Below are positions 4,185 to 6,544 of a DNA stretch of 6,544 bases, piece by piece; position 1 is the stretch's first letter; each line of letters starts with the position of its first letter. Source of the DNA: Candidatus Bathyarchaeota archaeon (lineage in GTDB: Archaea > Thermoproteota > Bathyarchaeia > Bathyarchaeales > Bathycorpusculaceae); NCBI GenBank assembly GCA_030673805.1, contig DAOVIH010000061.1:1-6544 (forward strand), written 5' to 3'. The position numbers were made by a program, and so were the translations under genes. A model generated the notes under the pieces. It worked only from the letters and a program-made list of their open reading frames with translations. It was not told where the DNA came from and made no database searches.

Positions 4185-6272
4185 TTGAGATCAGTCCAAG
4201 AAGACTTCCTTGAACTAGGAACCAAGCTTCCTCATCCAGATCTTTCCAGAATAGGTCTTACTGCTAAGCTAGCTCTAATAGTCATTTTGCCAGCTGTAAT
4301 CTTTTGGTCTGATCTAATGATCGTTTTTAGCGATGCCTTAAAAAGCAGTAGCACAAGCTACGTATTTGCAATTCCCTTCATCGTCAGCTATTTGGTCTAC
4401 AGAAAAAGAGAAATGTTACGGTCCGCAATCCAAGAAAAATCACTGAAATTCTACAAGTCAATCCGCCTAGAGGATCTTGTTGGAGTGTTGTTTCTTTCCA
4501 TCTCAATTATTCTTTATTGGTATGGATCTTACACTTTCAATCCTTTAGAATTGCACTTGTTTGCCTTGCCTTTGTTCATTAGTTCCTTAATCCTCATATT
4601 TTTCAACATCCAGACTCTCAGACAACTACTCTTCCCATTGCTTTTTCTGCTTTTTCTAGTTCCAATACCTTTCCAAGCAATCTCTGCTGCAGGCTCTTCG
4701 CTTTCAACCCTTAGTTCTCAATTGGCCTATTATGCTCTAACACCCTTCTTTCAGATGAGCCTAGTCTCAGAATATGGAACCCCTACAATAATGATGAATC
4801 TTAGGAATGGTACTTGGGCATCTTTTAGTGTGGATGTAGCGTGTTCAGGAATAAACTCTCTAGTTGGGTTTTTAGTCTTCGCCTTTTTCATAGCCTACCT
4901 GGTTAGGGATAAACTATGGAAACGAACAACAATTTTCGGGCTTGGAGTCCCATTAGTATACTCGCTAAACGTCTTTAGAATTATTATAATCTTATTCGTC
5001 GGGTATTTCTTTGGGGTTACTCTTGCGCTTGAAGTATTTCATCTTATGGGCGGTTGGCTCCTAATTTTTGTTGGAACCATTTTGCTGCTTTTGATACTTG
5101 AGCGGTTCCTACATATGCGACTAGTAACCAAGAAAACCGCGTCTTGCCCCAACTGCAATTCTAAAGAAACAAAAAAAAGCAATGATAAATTCTGCTTTGA
5201 ATGCGGAAGACTCTACCCCAATCTTCCCAAGTTCAAAATAAGGACGGACATGCCTAAGATTGTTGGAGTAGCCTTGTTGGTTATGGTTATTTCTTTCGCC
5301 CAACCACCAGTGTTTAATCTAACTCAGGGACCAGCAGAACTCTCCATTCAAAGCCTTCAAGGACAACAGGCAACCACAGAGATTCTACCCCAAATCTCTG
5401 GCTACGATCTGTACTTTCAGCGACGGGAAAAAACATTTGAAGAAATCGCCGAACAAGACGCAGCCTTAGTATACGGTTACATACCCAACGAAGGCGATAA
5501 AGAACCAATCTGGGTAGCTTTAGAGATTGCAGGAGCAAGAACCCAAATTCACATGTGGGAGACATGTCTAATTAATTATCCAACAAAAATGGGTCAACAA
5601 GTTTTCATAGAACCGATCGAATCAAACGAACTAGAGATAAATCAGAACCCTCCAGTAATAGCACGCTATTTTAGTTTTGTTTATAACGAAAAAGCCACCC
5701 AAAGTGGACTTCTGCAAAGCGTCGTGTACTGGTACGAAACTTCGTATTTCAAAGTTGGATCATCATCTGAACTAAAGTACGTGAAGATCAGTGCCTCTGG
5801 ACACCCTGAAACAGAAGCGGATATTCCAGCTGTGAAAGAGCAACTTGAGCAAGTGGCAACAGAAATTATTGAGTACTGGCAACCCGTTAAGACCTGGTCC
5901 ATTGTGACTTTACAGGTTTCCCAAAACGGAGATTTACTAATCGTTGCTAACCTCTTCCTCTTAGGTCTGATCATCCTGACATATCTTAACCAGAAGAAAG
6001 GCAAAAAACAAGAAAACAAAGTGGCATACAAAAAGATCTCCGCCGAAAAACGTCAACTAATAGATGCAATAAGAGAGACTGAGAAAGATTCAAAATCAAC
6101 ATTAGACAACATTGCAAGAGTGCTGGGGAGAAATAAAGATACGACATTTGAAAAGACAGAATTACTAGAGCAGATTGTTGAGCTGGAAAAAATGGATTTA
6201 GTTAGAAAAGCCTTAGCTAATCGTTATGATGACCCAGTAAGAATTTGGAAAACCAATCTATCCATAATTTAG
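4185..6272 (+). CDS. Archaeosortase fused to zinc ribbon, EpsI-like and winged-helix-like domains
   Basis: This is a 695-residue polytopic membrane protein. Residues about 25-310 form the exosortase/archaeosortase core with about eight helices. The expected catalytic residues are present: Cys220 in VACSGINSL, Arg265 in LNVFRI and His286 in FHLMGG. Such enzymes are thought to act as cysteine transpeptidases that cut sorting tails and transfer the protein to a membrane carrier. Residues 321-340 form a CPNC-x12-CFEC zinc ribbon on the likely cytoplasmic side. After a helix (357-373), residues about 374-580 are outside and hold IHMWETCL (455-462), resembling the H-x(4)-C motif of EpsI (DUF3485). 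A last helix (583-601) is followed by KKGKK and a cytoplasmic region (612-695) with a winged-helix pattern: IDAIRE, a TLDNIARVLG recognition-type helix pair, LLEQIVELEKMDLVRK, then DDPVRIWKTN. Exosortase-EpsI fusions are known, and archaeosortase cores alone are about 270-300 residues; the zinc ribbon and winged helix are the odd parts. The preceding gene is the likely substrate. Confidence 0.87.
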   Translation: MRSVQEDFLELGTKLPHPDLSRIGLTAKLALIVILPAVIFWSDLMIVFSDALKSSSTSYVFAIPFIVSYLVYRKREMLRSAIQEKSLKFYKSIRLEDLVGVLFLSISIILYWYGSYTFNPLELHLFALPLFISSLILIFFNIQTLRQLLFPLLFLLFLVPIPFQAISAAGSSLSTLSSQLAYYALTPFFQMSLVSEYGTPTIMMNLRNGTWASFSVDVACSGINSLVGFLVFAFFIAYLVRDKLWKRTTIFGLGVPLVYSLNVFRIIIILFVGYFFGVTLALEVFHLMGGWLLIFVGTILLLLILERFLHMRLVTKKTASCPNCNSKETKKSNDKFCFECGRLYPNLPKFKIRTDMPKIVGVALLVMVISFAQPPVFNLTQGPAELSIQSLQGQQATTEILPQISGYDLYFQRREKTFEEIAEQDAALVYGYIPNEGDKEPIWVALEIAGARTQIHMWETCLINYPTKMGQQVFIEPIESNELEINQNPPVIARYFSFVYNEKATQSGLLQSVVYWYETSYFKVGSSSELKYVKISASGHPETEADIPAVKEQLEQVATEIIEYWQPVKTWSIVTLQVSQNGDLLIVANLFLLGLIILTYLNQKKGKKQENKVAYKKISAEKRQLIDAIRETEKDSKSTLDNIARVLGRNKDTTFEKTELLEQIVELEKMDLVRKALANRYDDPVRIWKTNLSII

Positions 6273-6306
6273 GAAAAATAGCGTGCACAAGTGACAGCCA
6301 TCAGCC

Positions 6307-6320
6307 CGGATCTAAATCCG
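6307..6320 (+). repeat. Small hairpin CGGAT-CTAA-ATCCG after the archaeosortase gene
   Basis: A 5-bp stem with a 4-base loop lies 35 bases past the stop. No T run follows it on the plus strand, so a terminator role is doubtful; it may protect the 3' end of the message or mean nothing. Confidence 0.25.
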
Positions 6321-6352
6321 CCCAACGGCTCTTACCATTCCAACCCCCAGAG

Positions 6353-6377
6353 AAAAACACCAAAAAAAACAAAAAAA
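6353..6377 (-). terminator. T-rich terminator of the right-edge minus-strand gene
   Basis: On the minus strand this is three T runs (7, 8 and 5 T) split by single or few other bases, starting 38 bases after the TAA at 6415-6417. It fits archaeal T-rich termination. Confidence 0.55.
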
Positions 6378-6414
6378 CGATTATCGAGCACAAACCAAAC
6401 AACCCTAGCATAGA

Positions 6415-6544
6415 TTAGGCCTGCAATTCTTCTTCCCCGAGAAGTTCATAGTTGACTCTAATGACGTTTTGGTCTTCAATGATTTCGTGTTCTGATATCA
6501 CAACAGGCTTGGCTACAACTTTAGCTAGGATACAAGCTACAGCA
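6415..6544 (-). CDS. C-terminal end of an unidentified protein (5' partial)
   Basis: On the minus strand an open frame enters at the right edge and gives 42 residues before a TAA stop: AVACILAKVVAKPVV, then an acidic ISEHEIIEDQNVIRV strand-rich part and LLGEEELQA at the end. It is too short for a family call. Support for coding comes from the sensible alternation of hydrophobic and charged residues and from the T-rich tract placed right after the stop. It converges with the archaeosortase gene, with a 142-base gap, so it is unlikely to share its regulation. Confidence 0.6.
   Translation of the reverse strand, partial: AVACILAKVVAKPVVISEHEIIEDQNVIRVNYELLGEEELQA

Noticed and set aside
5121..6031. 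Three minus-strand frames inside the archaeosortase gene
   Set aside because: All are antisense to a continuous 695-codon gene with recognisable domains.
6353..6377. A-rich tract as a repeat or origin element
   Set aside because: It is best explained as the T-rich terminator of the convergent minus-strand gene.

Overview
The window looks archaeal, most likely from an uncultured Thermoproteota/Bathyarchaeia-type lineage (inference). The evidence is an archaeosortase-family membrane protease, a PQQ-like beta-propeller surface protein with a C-terminal membrane anchor, TATA-like boxes upstream of several genes, T-rich termination tracts without classical hairpins, and frequent TTG start codons (four of the five complete genes). 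No rRNA, tRNA, CRISPR array or insertion sequence was seen.

Layout. Bases 1-663 hold the 3' part of a surface beta-propeller gene; it is open at the left edge, so the first in-frame start-like codon (GTG at 70) is not the true start. A T-rich terminator follows. A SAM-dependent methyltransferase (886-1611, +) converges with a gene for a membrane protein carrying a bacterial-PH-like domain and a DUF1648-like segment (1619-2491, -), with only 7 bases between them. A divergent control region (2492-2702) with TATA-like boxes and inverted repeats separates the latter from a small DUF202-like membrane protein (2703-3110, +).

The most interesting part is 3200-6272. A secreted 238-residue protein ends in a Val-Pro-Glu-Val-Gly motif, a hydrophobic helix and an Arg-Arg-Lys cluster, which is the three-part layout of exosortase/archaeosortase sorting tails. 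The next gene encodes a 695-residue exosortase/archaeosortase with the expected Cys (C220), Arg (R265) and His (H286). They form a plausible enzyme-substrate pair. The enzyme is unusually long. After the catalytic membrane core come a four-cysteine zinc ribbon, another membrane helix, an EpsI-like extracytoplasmic domain, a last membrane helix, and a C-terminal region resembling a winged helix-turn-helix on the predicted cytoplasmic side. This suggests that surface protein processing and gene control may be joined in one polypeptide. The regulatory part is inference.

The two genes are probably separate transcription units: a T-rich terminator follows the substrate gene, and the 218-base gap carries two perfect 10-bp palindromes, a TATA-like box and an imperfect hairpin. 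At the right edge (6415-6544, -) is the C-terminal end of an unidentified gene convergent with the archaeosortase.
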